IMG/VR virus record: IMGVR_UViG_3300048919_000147
Span: 1-32,059 of that record
DNA length: 32,059 nucleotides
Direction: 5' to 3' (one strand)
Origin: a virus
Shown piece after piece: positions 6,330 to 13,318 of the stretch (its first letter is position 1; each line of letters starts with the position of its first letter). The notes under the pieces were generated by a model. That model saw only the letters and a list, made by a program, of their open reading frames with translations. It had not been told where the DNA came from and searched no databases. Made by a program: the position numbers and the translations under genes.

Positions 6330-6527
6330 ATACAAGCAGGGTATTGTGTAACTATCCTCTGTTTGTTGGAGGAAATAAGAAAACGGCAAACAGAATTAAG
6401 GAATAAGTTGTAAAGAATTTGTTTATACTTATATAAATGTGTGGGTTACCTACGCATTTAAGCGAAAGCGATGAGGCGTGATATTTTAAGTGTGGTGTAA
6501 CCACAACTTATTATTTCACGCCTCATT
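6330..6527 (+). ncRNA. Candidate structured RNA associated with DUF3800
   Basis: About 200 bases start at the predicted transcription start. Hairpins read directly are: AGGGTA/TATCCT (6338-6358); CTGTTTGTTG/CGGCAAACAG (6359-6368 and 6384-6393); TAAATGTGTGGG/CCTACGCATTTA (12 pairs with two G-U, 6434-6460); a GC-GAAA-GC tetraloop hairpin (6462-6469); and a long final stem ATGAGGCGTGA/TCACGCCTCAT (6471-6481 and 6516-6526) enclosing GTGGT/ACCAC. The last stem may end transcription, but lacks a pure U-tract. Families of conserved RNA motifs found beside DUF3800 genes have been described by comparative genomics; whether this matches one of them needs a covariance search. No coding potential is seen. 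Confidence 0.65.
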
Positions 6528-6535
6528 AATTGTTA

Positions 6536-7321
6536 CTAATTCGATAATCCGTTATAACATAGCGCGCCATCGTTCAAAGTAGATAATAGAATTTTTCCCG
6601 TCACCATCTTTCCGTCAGCGTCCACGGCATAAACCTTGCCAGAGTCAGCCACCAGCTGAGATTTACACATAGCCCCGTCAGGTCCCAGGTAATACCATGC
6701 GCCGTCATAACGATACCATGTGCTTGTGACCATAATCCCATTGCCATCAAACCAGTACCACTTGCCTTGATCCTGTACCCAGTCATTACGAACCGGAAGC
6801 CCGGTATCTCCATTGTAAAATCTCCAGCCGCCGTCCTCTTCTTTCCAGCCGGATTTCTTTTCAGTTGCTACTGGGGCTGCAGCAGCCCATGTCTTCTTAA
6901 ATTCGTCAGGGGTTGCATAGACTTTCTTTATCCCTGCCGTAGAGCTGCCCCAATCCGGTAGCTGGAAGTGTGGCTTATCAACCGGCGATCTCCAATTCCC
7001 TCCCCATTCCAATCCAAGGGCCACACCAATGGTCCCAACCAGATTAAAGAAGTCCCCCGATTCGTTATATGCCCCCTTGCCATCGTTCCGGTAAATATCA
7101 AAGGCGGTTCCCCATTGATGATAAGAACTGTATGTACTGCCTGGAGCATTGGTCACTTTATTTCCAGGCGCAGTCCTTCCCTGGGCATAGAGTGCATCCT
7201 GCTCTGCCACGGTTCTGAATGTCTCGCCGATGGCAATTTTTAATCCGCGTCGGCTACATTCATTAACTAATTTTTCAGCCAACACCTGTAACCGTGGGTG
7301 ACACAGTGTTATATCTCTCAT
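6536..7321 (-). CDS. Phage endolysin: M15 peptidase plus cell-wall-binding repeats
   Basis: This 261-aa lysin cuts the peptide stem of peptidoglycan at the end of the phage cycle. Residues 1-130 form an M15 (VanY/CwlK-type) zinc peptidase domain with His68 in SSYHQWG, Asp75 in AFDIYRND and His118 in KPHFQL as the zinc ligands. Residues 157-261 carry four to five choline-binding-type repeats (GWRFYNGD, WYWFDGNGIM, AWYYLGPDGAM, VYAVDADGKM) that anchor the enzyme to the wall. The ATG follows TTGGAGGATAT. There is no signal peptide, so release depends on the holin encoded just upstream. An intrinsic terminator lies between holin and lysin, its U-tract next to the lysin ribosome site. Confidence 0.92.
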   Translation of the reverse strand: MRDITLCHPRLQVLAEKLVNECSRRGLKIAIGETFRTVAEQDALYAQGRTAPGNKVTNAPGSTYSSYHQWGTAFDIYRNDGKGAYNESGDFFNLVGTIGVALGLEWGGNWRSPVDKPHFQLPDWGSSTAGIKKVYATPDEFKKTWAAAAPVATEKKSGWKEEDGGWRFYNGDTGLPVRNDWVQDQGKWYWFDGNGIMVTSTWYRYDGAWYYLGPDGAMCKSQLVADSGKVYAVDADGKMVTGKILLSTLNDGALCYNGLSN

Positions 7322-7335
7322 ATATCCTCCAATCC

Positions 7336-7360
7336 AAAAAGGCCCAGGATAACCCGGGCC
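7336..7360 (-). terminator. Intrinsic terminator between holin and endolysin genes
   Basis: On the minus strand GGCCCGGG / CCTGGGCC form an 8-bp stem (one G-U) with a TTAT loop, followed by TTTTT. It lies between the holin stop and the lysin ribosome site, so lysin would depend on read-through or on a promoter I cannot see. Confidence 0.75.
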
Positions 7361-7372
7361 ATGTGTATTAGT

Positions 7373-7825
7373 TTATTTTAATTCGTCTGTCTTAGCATTG
7401 AGTAATTTTTCAGTGACAGCAAGGCCCTTAATCAAGAATGCAGGCACATTGTATTCACACTCCACTAGGTTTTCAAGTATGCTGCGGATTTCGTTTACCA
7501 GTAGGCAGGCCAGAGTAAACCAGCCTAAAAGGAGCATGAAATCAAGATTGATCCCTAAAACATCTTTTCCTAGCCCGATCAGCATATTGGGTAGTAAAAA
7601 GGCTACCAGTATAATTACCCAGTAGCCAAGTTTCTTGACAATTCCCTTAAGTCCCGTCTTGCTGCTTTCCTGCCCCAGTCTACGGGCTTTGTACCAACCG
7701 GTTCCCCAGTCCAGCACATTGCATAATAAAAAGCCAGCAAACACATACCAATACACCCCGAATAAAGCGGTTAATACGGTTACTATCGTACCAACAACTG
7801 CATTGTACTTATCTACAAATTTCAT
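7373..7825 (-). CDS. Phage holin (toxin secretion/phage lysis family)
   Basis: The holin permeabilises the membrane to time lysis. The 150-aa product begins MKFVDKYNAVVGTIVTVLT and has hydrophobic helices at about 10-42 (ALFGVYWYVFAGFLLCNVLDWGTG) and 66-110 (YWVIILVAFLLPNMLIGLG, LLLGWFTLACLLVNEI). It ends with a charged tail (KLLNAKTDELK). The NVLDWGTGWYKARR segment after the first helices is typical of the clostridial phage_holin_4_1 group. The ATG at 7825 follows AGTGAGGAAAAAGAGA; a GTG at 7840 overlapping the previous stop as GTGA is the alternative and would add five residues. Confidence 0.85.
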   Translation of the reverse strand: MKFVDKYNAVVGTIVTVLTALFGVYWYVFAGFLLCNVLDWGTGWYKARRLGQESSKTGLKGIVKKLGYWVIILVAFLLPNMLIGLGKDVLGINLDFMLLLGWFTLACLLVNEIRSILENLVECEYNVPAFLIKGLAVTEKLLNAKTDELK

Positions 7826-7836
7826 TCTCTTTTTCC

Positions 7837-7977
7837 TCACTCTTTTTCGTATTTTTCACCTGTAATCAACTTATACTCTTCTGCTGTGATCCATTTCCCC
7901 ACGGCATTCCATACCATAGCTTTGGTCCAATACCCTAAATCATAATATCTTTTTACCAGCTCATATCGTTCACTCAT
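7837..7977 (-). CDS. xkdX: XkdX-family small phage protein (46 aa)
   Basis: The sequence MSERYELVKRYYDLGYWT followed by KAMVWNAVGKWITAEEY and ITGEKY is the XkdX pattern found after tail-fibre genes in PBSX-like and clostridial phages. The role is unknown but its place before holin and lysin is conserved. The ATG at 7977 follows GGAGGTTTTTGCATT and overlaps the stop of the upstream gene as ATGA, implying coupled translation. Its stop overlaps the alternative GTG of the holin. Confidence 0.85.
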   Translation of the reverse strand: MSERYELVKRYYDLGYWTKAMVWNAVGKWITAEEYKLITGEKYEKE

Positions 7978-8357
7978 AATGCAAAAACCTCCATTCCTAC
8001 GCCTGTCATCATTGAAAGATACATAACTTGTGCCTTGGTCTTTTCAACTTCTTCTCGGGTGTCTGGCGTTCTAAATGTAGCCGTAATCACAGTGGCCTTA
8101 ACATTTGAACCAATATCATAATTGGACTGCTGCGTCAGTATTCCTGCGAAAGCAAGATCAGTTCGGCTCCAGTCGATTTCTCCCGAGGTATTAATCTGGC
8201 GAATAACATCGTTTTTCTGCAAATTCAGCTCAATGTTATCAAACTGAGCAACGCCCTTTTGAAAAGTGATCGTACCGCCCTCATTTGTGAGCTTTACACC
8301 ATCAGCGACGAGGTCAAAAACCTGATCTCCGAATTGAATCTTTTCCATATCACTCAT
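7974..8357 (-). CDS. Hypothetical phage protein between fibre and XkdX genes (127 aa)
   Basis: The start at 8357 follows GGAAAGGAATCTA; a further in-frame Met at 8348 (MEKIQFGDQVF) is a weaker choice. The protein begins MSDMEKIQFGDQVFDLVADG and has a beta-rich N-terminal half (KLTNEGGTITFQKGVAQFDN). Its second half contains TREEVEKTKAQVMYLSMMTG, a predicted helix. This type of protein is common next to XkdX at the end of tail-fibre modules; it may be a small virion or fibre-associated component. It ends in an ATGA overlap with xkdX. Immediately upstream lies a long hairpin and the silent plus-strand fibre cassette, so its transcript passes through the invertible region. Confidence 0.7.
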   Translation of the reverse strand: MSDMEKIQFGDQVFDLVADGVKLTNEGGTITFQKGVAQFDNIELNLQKNDVIRQINTSGEIDWSRTDLAFAGILTQQSNYDIGSNVKATVITATFRTPDTREEVEKTKAQVMYLSMMTGVGMEVFAL

Positions 8358-8371
8358 TAGATTCCTTTCCG

Positions 8372-8405
8372 CCCATAAGGGCATAAAAATAAGCCCCGGT
8401 ATGGG
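8372..8405. other. Hairpin at the outer edge of the invertible fibre region
   Basis: CCCATA-A-GGGC pairs with GCCC-CGG-TATGGG around an ATAAAAATAA loop. It lies just upstream of the 127-aa gene's ribosome site and about 30 bases outside the 13-bp inverted repeat. It could be a weak terminator, a recombinase-related structure, or chance. Confidence 0.35.
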
Positions 8406-8433
8406 ACTGGTTTACAAGTTTATTTAGTTCTGA

Positions 8434-8446
8434 AAATAGCAATTTA
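8434..8446. repeat. Inverted repeat, left copy, of the fibre switch
   Basis: AAATAGCAATTTA on the plus strand; its exact inverted copy is at 9043-9055. In both copies the frame reads AAT AGC AAT TTA (Asn-Ser-Asn-Leu). Confidence 0.75.
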
Positions 8447-8716
8447 AGTAACAAAGTCGATGCGAGTGCTCTTAACAGCAAACTCTCCAATGATAATCCA
8501 AATCACCTAACCAGTGTCGGCTTTGATGCTACCAAGGCTGTATTAAAGGCGAGTATTGATGGTGCAATATATCCAATACCGATTAATGTATTTGGAGATA
8601 ATCGCATGGTAAAAGGCCTTGGGATATATTATGATACCGTAAAAGGCAAAAATGTTATGCAGGTCAACTGGTGGGCCGATGGCGTGGATCACACCAACTA
8701 TATAAGTTTTGATTAA
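8434..8716 (+). other. Silent alternative 3' cassette of the tail-fibre gene (opposite strand)
   Basis: The plus strand is open here in the frame that ends at TAA 8714-8716. It encodes NSNLSNKVDASALNSKLSND, then HLTSVGFDATKAVL, PINVFGDNRMVKGLGIYYD, and ends DGVDHTNYISFD. The text is fibre-like and coding in character, but no start codon or ribosome site precedes it. Its first residues match residues 82-105 of the fibre gene on the minus strand (NSNLALKANASDLTNLAQK), and the DNA starts with the 13-mer AAATAGCAATTTA, which is present in inverted orientation in that gene. Exchange of the ends at this repeat would give an in-frame fibre of 85 + 89 residues. This is therefore a non-expressed alternative tip. 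Confidence 0.7.
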
Positions 8717-8727
8717 ATGATCATTTA
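8714..8727. repeat. Palindrome joining the two convergent fibre ends
   Basis: TAAATGATCATTTA is a perfect 14-bp palindrome. Its first three bases are the stop codon of the plus-strand cassette, and the stop codon of the minus-strand fibre gene begins at the next base. Confidence 0.6.
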
Positions 8728-9297
8728 TTATAATTGTTTTATCGCTGCGGTATGATAAGTGCTGCTTGTAATAGCTAATTTTATACCGTTTGTTAATGTC
8801 ACACTAAAATTGTTATTGCTTACTAATGTAAATATTGTTCCAGTGTTACTAATCCCTCCCCCAGCAACAACGATATAAGCGGCTATATTGCTTGTGTTAT
8901 TATTTCCGACAGTAGAACAGATAACTAAATATGCCGAAAGTGCAATTAAATCATAACTATTAGTACCTGCATCGCCAGCATATCCATTAATCAATGTTTT
9001 TTGCGCGAGGTTAGTTAAATCACTGGCATTTGCTTTCAGCGCTAAATTGCTATTTATGTTAGTAACAGTAGTACTTAAAGTGCCCAAAGTCTGGTTGACT
9101 GCGTATAACGCTGCCATGCTGGCTATCTTATCCGGATCATTTACAATCTGGCTTACAACAGCTGCGGCGATTGCCTTGATTGCATCGTTGTTATCTTTTA
9201 TGCCTGTTTCAATCTCATTTAAGATTTCTGCTTCCAGGTCAGGGCTTGAATTGTCAACCCATGTATGCTTGTTGTATGTATTTACAGGTATTGCCAT
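8728..9297 (-). CDS. Tail-fibre / receptor-binding protein, expressed form (189 aa)
   Basis: The start ATG follows AGGAGGATTAC. The N-terminus (MAIPVNTYNKHTWVDNSSPD, then LEAEILNEIETGIKDNNDAI) is the attachment domain common to the last fibre genes of clostridial and streptococcal siphophages. A helical shaft follows (residues 35-100, heptad-like TLSTTVTNINSNLALKAN). Residues 105-189 are a Gly/Asn/Thr-rich tip (GYAGDAGTNSYDLIAL, YIVVAGGGISNTGTIF). The boundary at residues 82-85 (NSNL) carries the 13-bp inverted repeat that pairs with the silent cassette on the other strand, so the tip is probably exchangeable. The gene sits between a structural fibre gene and the 127-aa gene in the late operon. 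Confidence 0.82.
   Translation of the reverse strand: MAIPVNTYNKHTWVDNSSPDLEAEILNEIETGIKDNNDAIKAIAAAVVSQIVNDPDKIASMAALYAVNQTLGTLSTTVTNINSNLALKANASDLTNLAQKTLINGYAGDAGTNSYDLIALSAYLVICSTVGNNNTSNIAAYIVVAGGGISNTGTIFTLVSNNNFSVTLTNGIKLAITSSTYHTAAIKQL
9043..9055. repeat. Inverted repeat, right copy, of the fibre switch
   Basis: TAAATTGCTATTT is the reverse complement of 8434-8446 and lies inside the expressed fibre gene at codons 82-85. The 596 bases between the two copies contain both tips. Confidence 0.75.
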
Positions 9298-9306
9298 GTA
9301 ATCCTC

Positions 9307-10179
9307 CTATTCACATTGTACTAAATAGATATTGCTGGTTATTGGGCCACCCTCGAAGAAGTGTAAGTACAAATACGCATTGCCTGTATACGCAGATACG
9401 TTAAGAAGATAATCTCCTCCGGTTCCGCTGGCATTCATAGTTGCCACCTGCGTTCCAAGTGCTGGGTTCTTGACTAACGACGAAGAGTTTGTATCGTCCC
9501 AAATGTAATTTGTTACATGATTACGGTAAAGGGAAATACCATTATTTACAGACTGGCTATTCTCAATTCGTACTCTTATCTGGTTTAGCCCGGTCAAGTC
9601 TAATGCAACATCAAATACCACTGTTACAGACCTTGCTCCGCTCGACCGGTATATTCTTATCCGGTCACGCTCCAGTGATGTTGTTCCAAGCAGGTCATTA
9701 AGCTGGTACCTGAACGATGTAATAGTTTGAATACCGTTGAAAGTGCCGTATTTATAAAGTGTTTTTGGGTCTGTAATTACATATCCCTCAAACGTTCCTG
9801 TAACTCCGCCAACGGTAACGCCCTTTTTAATGACCGATGGGATCAGATTCTTGGTAGTTTTAATTGTGATATTGCCAGTCATATACTTGCCTGCGGTTGG
9901 TATGGTTATCATTTGCGATCCAGGGCCTATACTCTGTGCTCCCATCGTAGGAATCGACTGCGATACTGTTCCACCTGCGTAATAACCAGCCTGTAAGGTT
10001 TGTGAGCCGTTTACGGGCAATGTCAATGCCGGGCTACCTCTTAGGGGTATTGTACCTTGCTGATTTTCGTCACTTCCTGAGCCGATAAAGATTTCAGAAG
10101 TCAGCACGTCATCTGGACCTGCGGTTAAATCAGTGGTATCTACCGCTCCACCAACTCTATGTATTGGTACTCTTGCCAT
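9307..10179 (-). CDS. Phage tail-fibre / baseplate protein with Ig-like module (290 aa)
   Basis: The ATG at 10179 is chosen because AAGGAGGAAACC precedes it; the frame is open ten codons further without a ribosome site. The N-terminal 130 residues (MARVPIHRVGGAVDTTDLTA, FIGSGSDENQQGTIP, GTVSQSIPTMGAQSIGPGSQ, AGKYMTGNITIK, VGGVTGTFEGYV) are a module repeated in the next gene upstream. Residues 140-290 form a beta-rich domain (FDVALDLTGLNQIRVRIENS, YLLNVSAYTGNAYLYLHFFE), like carbohydrate-binding or trimeric fibre tips. It is the middle of three fibre-type genes. Confidence 0.78.
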   Translation of the reverse strand: MARVPIHRVGGAVDTTDLTAGPDDVLTSEIFIGSGSDENQQGTIPLRGSPALTLPVNGSQTLQAGYYAGGTVSQSIPTMGAQSIGPGSQMITIPTAGKYMTGNITIKTTKNLIPSVIKKGVTVGGVTGTFEGYVITDPKTLYKYGTFNGIQTITSFRYQLNDLLGTTSLERDRIRIYRSSGARSVTVVFDVALDLTGLNQIRVRIENSQSVNNGISLYRNHVTNYIWDDTNSSSLVKNPALGTQVATMNASGTGGDYLLNVSAYTGNAYLYLHFFEGGPITSNIYLVQCE

Positions 10180-10189
10180 GGTTTCCTCC

Positions 10190-10612
10190 TTAATCCACGA
10201 AGCCCTCAAAGGTTCCAGTTACTTCTCCGGGAGCGTCCCCGACCTTCTGGCCCAGTTTTATGTTATAGTCGTAAAGGTTATCTACCGCATTTACAATTAT
10301 ATCTCCAATCATGTACTTACCTGCGCATTCTATGATAATTTCTCCTACTCCAGGGGTGACCGTCTGGCCTGCCATGGTTGGGATTGATTGGCTTATTGTG
10401 TCATCTCCATTGTGTATCCCGGCAGGAATGCTGTAAGTGCCATTTGCTGGTAAGCTATAGCTGACTTGTGCGTGTTCTGGTACGGTTCCGGTTCTGATAT
10501 CGTCACTTCCTGAGCCGATAAAAGTCTTGCCTGCTCTAACCTTTGACTCCGTAGCTGTTAAGTTCGTGTAGTCAACGCCATTGCCTTTAAAAAATAATGG
10601 TAAGTGTGCCAA
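10190..10612 (-). CDS. Tail-fibre module protein (140 aa), paralogue of the next gene's N-terminus
   Basis: The start is TTG at 10612, placed two bases after the previous stop; AAGGGGGTGTAATC supplies the ribosome site. The protein (MAHLPLFFKGNGVDYTNLTA, TFIGSGSDDIRTGTVP, DDTISQSIPTM, CAGKYMIGDIIVNA, GEVTGTFEGFVD) is nearly co-linear with the first 130 residues of the 290-aa fibre gene downstream, differing in detail. The two arose by duplication of one structural module. The final TFEGFVD matches TFEGYVI, the point where the longer protein continues into its own C-terminal domain. A shaft or collar role is likely. Confidence 0.75.
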   Translation of the reverse strand: MAHLPLFFKGNGVDYTNLTATESKVRAGKTFIGSGSDDIRTGTVPEHAQVSYSLPANGTYSIPAGIHNGDDTISQSIPTMAGQTVTPGVGEIIIECAGKYMIGDIIVNAVDNLYDYNIKLGQKVGDAPGEVTGTFEGFVD

Positions 10613-10614
10613 GA

Positions 10615-11094
10615 TTACACCCCCTTAAGGCTGATAATCATATCCGCTACTGGTTTTTTAAATTGGCAAGTCACTTTAACTGCCCCGTTGAGTGTTTCAA
10701 TATCCGTTATCATGTTTGAACTCTTCTCTATTTGAGCCTTAAGAGATTCTGTTAATGGGTTAGGGTATATAATGCCCGGGGTAGGCTTATCAGTTTCCTT
10801 TATCATAGGCATGGTAATGGTTTGTATAAATGGGGCTGTGCTGTTCCAATTTGCCGCAGGAAGCGTCATTTCTAGTACATTGGTAAGTTTGTTCACTGCT
10901 GCATTAAACTCCCCGTAAAACTCATTTACGGCCTGATTGGTGGCGTTGATATCCGCAGCCGCATAAACATCACCAGTCACCTCGTATGTTGTCACATCAT
11001 TTAAACTGATGGTACCGTCTGTGTTGTCAGTCTTTTGGTATTTTCGAGGTCCGGTAAAAATATCATTCTTATAGTCGGTTTTTAAAGTATTCAT
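10615..11094 (-). CDS. Phage tail/baseplate protein, unrecognised family (159 aa)
   Basis: The ATG at 11094 overlaps the previous stop as ATGA and is preceded by GAGTGAGAT. The protein begins MNTLKTDYKNDIFTGPRKYQ and continues with GTISLNDVTTYEVTGDVYAA and a helical segment (INATNQAVNEFYGEFNAAVN). A C-terminal beta part follows (VKVTCQFKKPVADMIISLKG). Proteins of this layout are found between the tail-tip lysin-like protein and the fibres in clostridial siphophages and probably belong to the distal tail. I assign no function. Confidence 0.7.
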   Translation of the reverse strand: MNTLKTDYKNDIFTGPRKYQKTDNTDGTISLNDVTTYEVTGDVYAAADINATNQAVNEFYGEFNAAVNKLTNVLEMTLPAANWNSTAPFIQTITMPMIKETDKPTPGIIYPNPLTESLKAQIEKSSNMITDIETLNGAVKVTCQFKKPVADMIISLKGV

Positions 11095-11534
11095 ATCTCA
11101 CTCCTATTCCCTAATGCCCGGCTTCCGAGCCGGAAAGAAAAGTGTTGCTGTCCCGGGACACAACTTTCAACCAGCTTCCCAAGGTCATAAATTATCTTTT
11201 CAATGGCGTTCGCCTGATAGATTGATGTATACGTGATCTTTTGAGGTGTCATTGGTGTACTGGAAGGAGTAAAGTATACCGCTCTCAGCGCGGATATGTT
11301 TAATCTGATTCGCTCCATTTCTGAGTCTGTACGTCGGTCCTCTGGCTTCCAGTTCATTTTACAGTTTCTATAAATAGAGTTTTTATACCCGTACTTATTC
11401 AGCGTCTTAGCGGTCCACGATGTGGCTGTCTCCACTCTGTTCAAGTCATTGTTAGCTATGAAGGCTTTAGAGGTAAGGTTATCTATATCAGCCTGCACAC
11501 GGTCAAAGATCAGATTGTCTATGTAATCATTCAT
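11091..11534 (-). CDS. Phage tail-associated hypothetical protein (147 aa)
   Basis: The ATG at 11534 overlaps the end of the tail-tip gene by eight bases (ATGAATGA), implying coupled translation. It begins MNDYIDNLIFDRVQADIDNL, continues DLNRVETATSWTAKTLNKYG, and has a run YQANAIEKIIYDLGKLVES. This MNDYIDNLIFDRTQADV-type start followed by DLNRVE and EANAIEKI motifs is frequent in prophages of Clostridia beside fibre genes. The chain is mostly helical and soluble; a structural or fibre-attachment role is inferred from position. Confidence 0.72.
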   Translation of the reverse strand: MNDYIDNLIFDRVQADIDNLTSKAFIANNDLNRVETATSWTAKTLNKYGYKNSIYRNCKMNWKPEDRRTDSEMERIRLNISALRAVYFTPSSTPMTPQKITYTSIYQANAIEKIIYDLGKLVESCVPGQQHFSFRLGSRALGNRSEI

Positions 11535-13317
11535 GGATCGTCACCTCTGCTTTTATGCTGCCTGCAAAGTTATAGGTTACACTTTCTATGGTGCCAGTCT
11601 TTACGCCATCATAGTCGGTATCTACATCTACCACTTGCCCTATCATTTTATCTCCCAGTAAAACATCACAGATGACATTCTCGGCGTGTTGGTAGTATTC
11701 ATACACACGGTCAAGTACGGTGCTGGCGTTGCCGCTGTATACAAGAGTTGCGTCCTGCACCTCTTTAATGTTTTTATTAAAAACAATGTTAGGATTTTCC
11801 TTTATTATCGTGGAGGTATAATGACTGTATTTCTTTCCCGACAAAACCACTTCCGCCCCGGTTCCGGTGATAAATGCAAAGTTATCGCCAAAAGAATTGA
11901 TGGCCCCACCGGTAATGCTTAAATCGTGATATGCCTCGCTGAATATAACCTGAGCTGTACCATTTAAAACGCCTTTGTAAATCTCTGCTGTCTCGCTTGA
12001 CTGCTGGTAATCATGTACCGTGAGTCGCACGCCTGTAACAACGTCGGAATGTTCCAGGGTCAATCCATTGAAAACATCTGCCCCGGTAAACTCTCCTGTT
12101 TTTGCGGTTTGCTTTGGGTAAATTACCACACCGTCATAGTTAGATGTATCAACCACAGCTCCGATAGCAAAGGCTATCTGTACCAAAGCATTACGCTTAC
12201 TTGTGTAAGGGATATATCCGTGTAATGCCACATTGTCAAATGCATCAGATAGCAGATAATTAAAGTCCTCATCTTGGAATATGTCTGCCACTACATCAGG
12301 CACTAATTGACCGGTATATATGCCTCCGTGATACTCATTTCCGTCAAGGATACCAAGTGCATCGTGAGCGTCCATATAGTAATCTGTTTTGCTTTTCTTG
12401 GCCCCATTTTTCAAATAGAAGTTACCTATTAGGCTGCCGTTAAAATATAAGGCCAGCTTTTGCTTTTTCTGTAGGTCAAATGGAATATTTGTTTTCGCGC
12501 CTACGGTAAAGTTCATTGTGTTGATACTGATATTTTCTGAAATTGCATTTATCTCCTGCAAACAAGAAACCTGCCGTATTTCATCAGATAAAAACTCCCG
12601 GTAGATACCATAATCTATCCGGGTTAAGAATACGGGCCTTATTGGTTTTGACGTGTGCAAAAAAGTAATTAAAATCTTATCGTAATGCATCACATAATTG
12701 TTGCAAAAGTACTTTGTATCGTCCGGTTCAAAATCCATGCTTGATATCAGCTCGTCATCTGAATACCATTGCACATTGATGTGGTCCGCATAATCTCCTG
12801 ACATTGTGTTAAATGTGAGCAATATACCTACGCTACTGAATTTTTGATTAAAAGTGATCGTCAGCACTGGCGCATCGGTATACTTGGTATAGCTTGATTT
12901 AGGGAATAGAAACATCTGAGGGTGTAACCCGGTATGAGGCTTTAACCCTTCTTGGCTTGTTGTGTACCGGAAGTTTCCTGCGTCATCTGATACCTCGTCA
13001 CTGATGAATCCGTAATCATCTGGATTATCAGGAAAGTTAATATAATTACCATTTAGTAATGCAAACCCGGGCATACATAAAGCATAGCCAGGATACACAA
13101 GATCGTCTCTTTTTAAATCTGGAAACTCCTGCCGCACCGTCGTGGCTTTTGGTCTAAGTCCTTTTCTTGGGTGCAATCCAACCCGGGGCCGTAGCCCCGG
13201 ATCAATTACTTGCGGATTGCTATTTTCTTTTGCATAAGGAGCCACATCATCATATACAATCTTAAGCCCCTCATTGTTTAATGCCACATCTGATACTATG
13301 GATTGCTTTAAAAACAT
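11527..13317 (-). CDS. Tail-tip (Tal/gp27-like) baseplate protein (596 aa)
   Basis: Its position directly after tape measure and the small distal-tail protein, its length and its beta-rich sequence fit the Tal-like hub of siphophage tail tips. The middle (SCLQEINAISENISINTMNF, QKKQKLALYFNGSLIGNFYL) and the C-terminal part (TGTIESVTYNFAGSIKAEVT) resemble the gp27-like fold. No lysin catalytic motif is seen. Oddly, residues 41-57 contain GLRPRVGLHPRKGLRPK and 124-133 GLKPHTGLHP, a short repeated Gly-Leu-x-Pro pattern near the N-terminus. The gene begins one base after the end of the upstream gene and ends inside the start of the next. Confidence 0.78.
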   Translation of the reverse strand: MFLKQSIVSDVALNNEGLKIVYDDVAPYAKENSNPQVIDPGLRPRVGLHPRKGLRPKATTVRQEFPDLKRDDLVYPGYALCMPGFALLNGNYINFPDNPDDYGFISDEVSDDAGNFRYTTSQEGLKPHTGLHPQMFLFPKSSYTKYTDAPVLTITFNQKFSSVGILLTFNTMSGDYADHINVQWYSDDELISSMDFEPDDTKYFCNNYVMHYDKILITFLHTSKPIRPVFLTRIDYGIYREFLSDEIRQVSCLQEINAISENISINTMNFTVGAKTNIPFDLQKKQKLALYFNGSLIGNFYLKNGAKKSKTDYYMDAHDALGILDGNEYHGGIYTGQLVPDVVADIFQDEDFNYLLSDAFDNVALHGYIPYTSKRNALVQIAFAIGAVVDTSNYDGVVIYPKQTAKTGEFTGADVFNGLTLEHSDVVTGVRLTVHDYQQSSETAEIYKGVLNGTAQVIFSEAYHDLSITGGAINSFGDNFAFITGTGAEVVLSGKKYSHYTSTIIKENPNIVFNKNIKEVQDATLVYSGNASTVLDRVYEYYQHAENVICDVLLGDKMIGQVVDVDTDYDGVKTGTIESVTYNFAGSIKAEVTIHE

Positions 13318-13318
13318 C

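Noticed and set aside
1-6535. Prophage attachment site at the lysis-gene end
   Set aside because: No integrase is present and the other prophage end is outside the window, so no repeat pair can be tested.
8393-8433. Upstream extension of the silent fibre cassette (APVWDWFTSLF...)
   Set aside because: The frame is open but the residues do not resemble the fibre N-terminus and fall outside the 13-bp repeat, so this is probably chance coding.
8434-10612. Diversity-generating retroelement acting on the fibre genes
   Set aside because: No reverse transcriptase and no template/variable repeat pair with adenine-specific differences are seen in the window.
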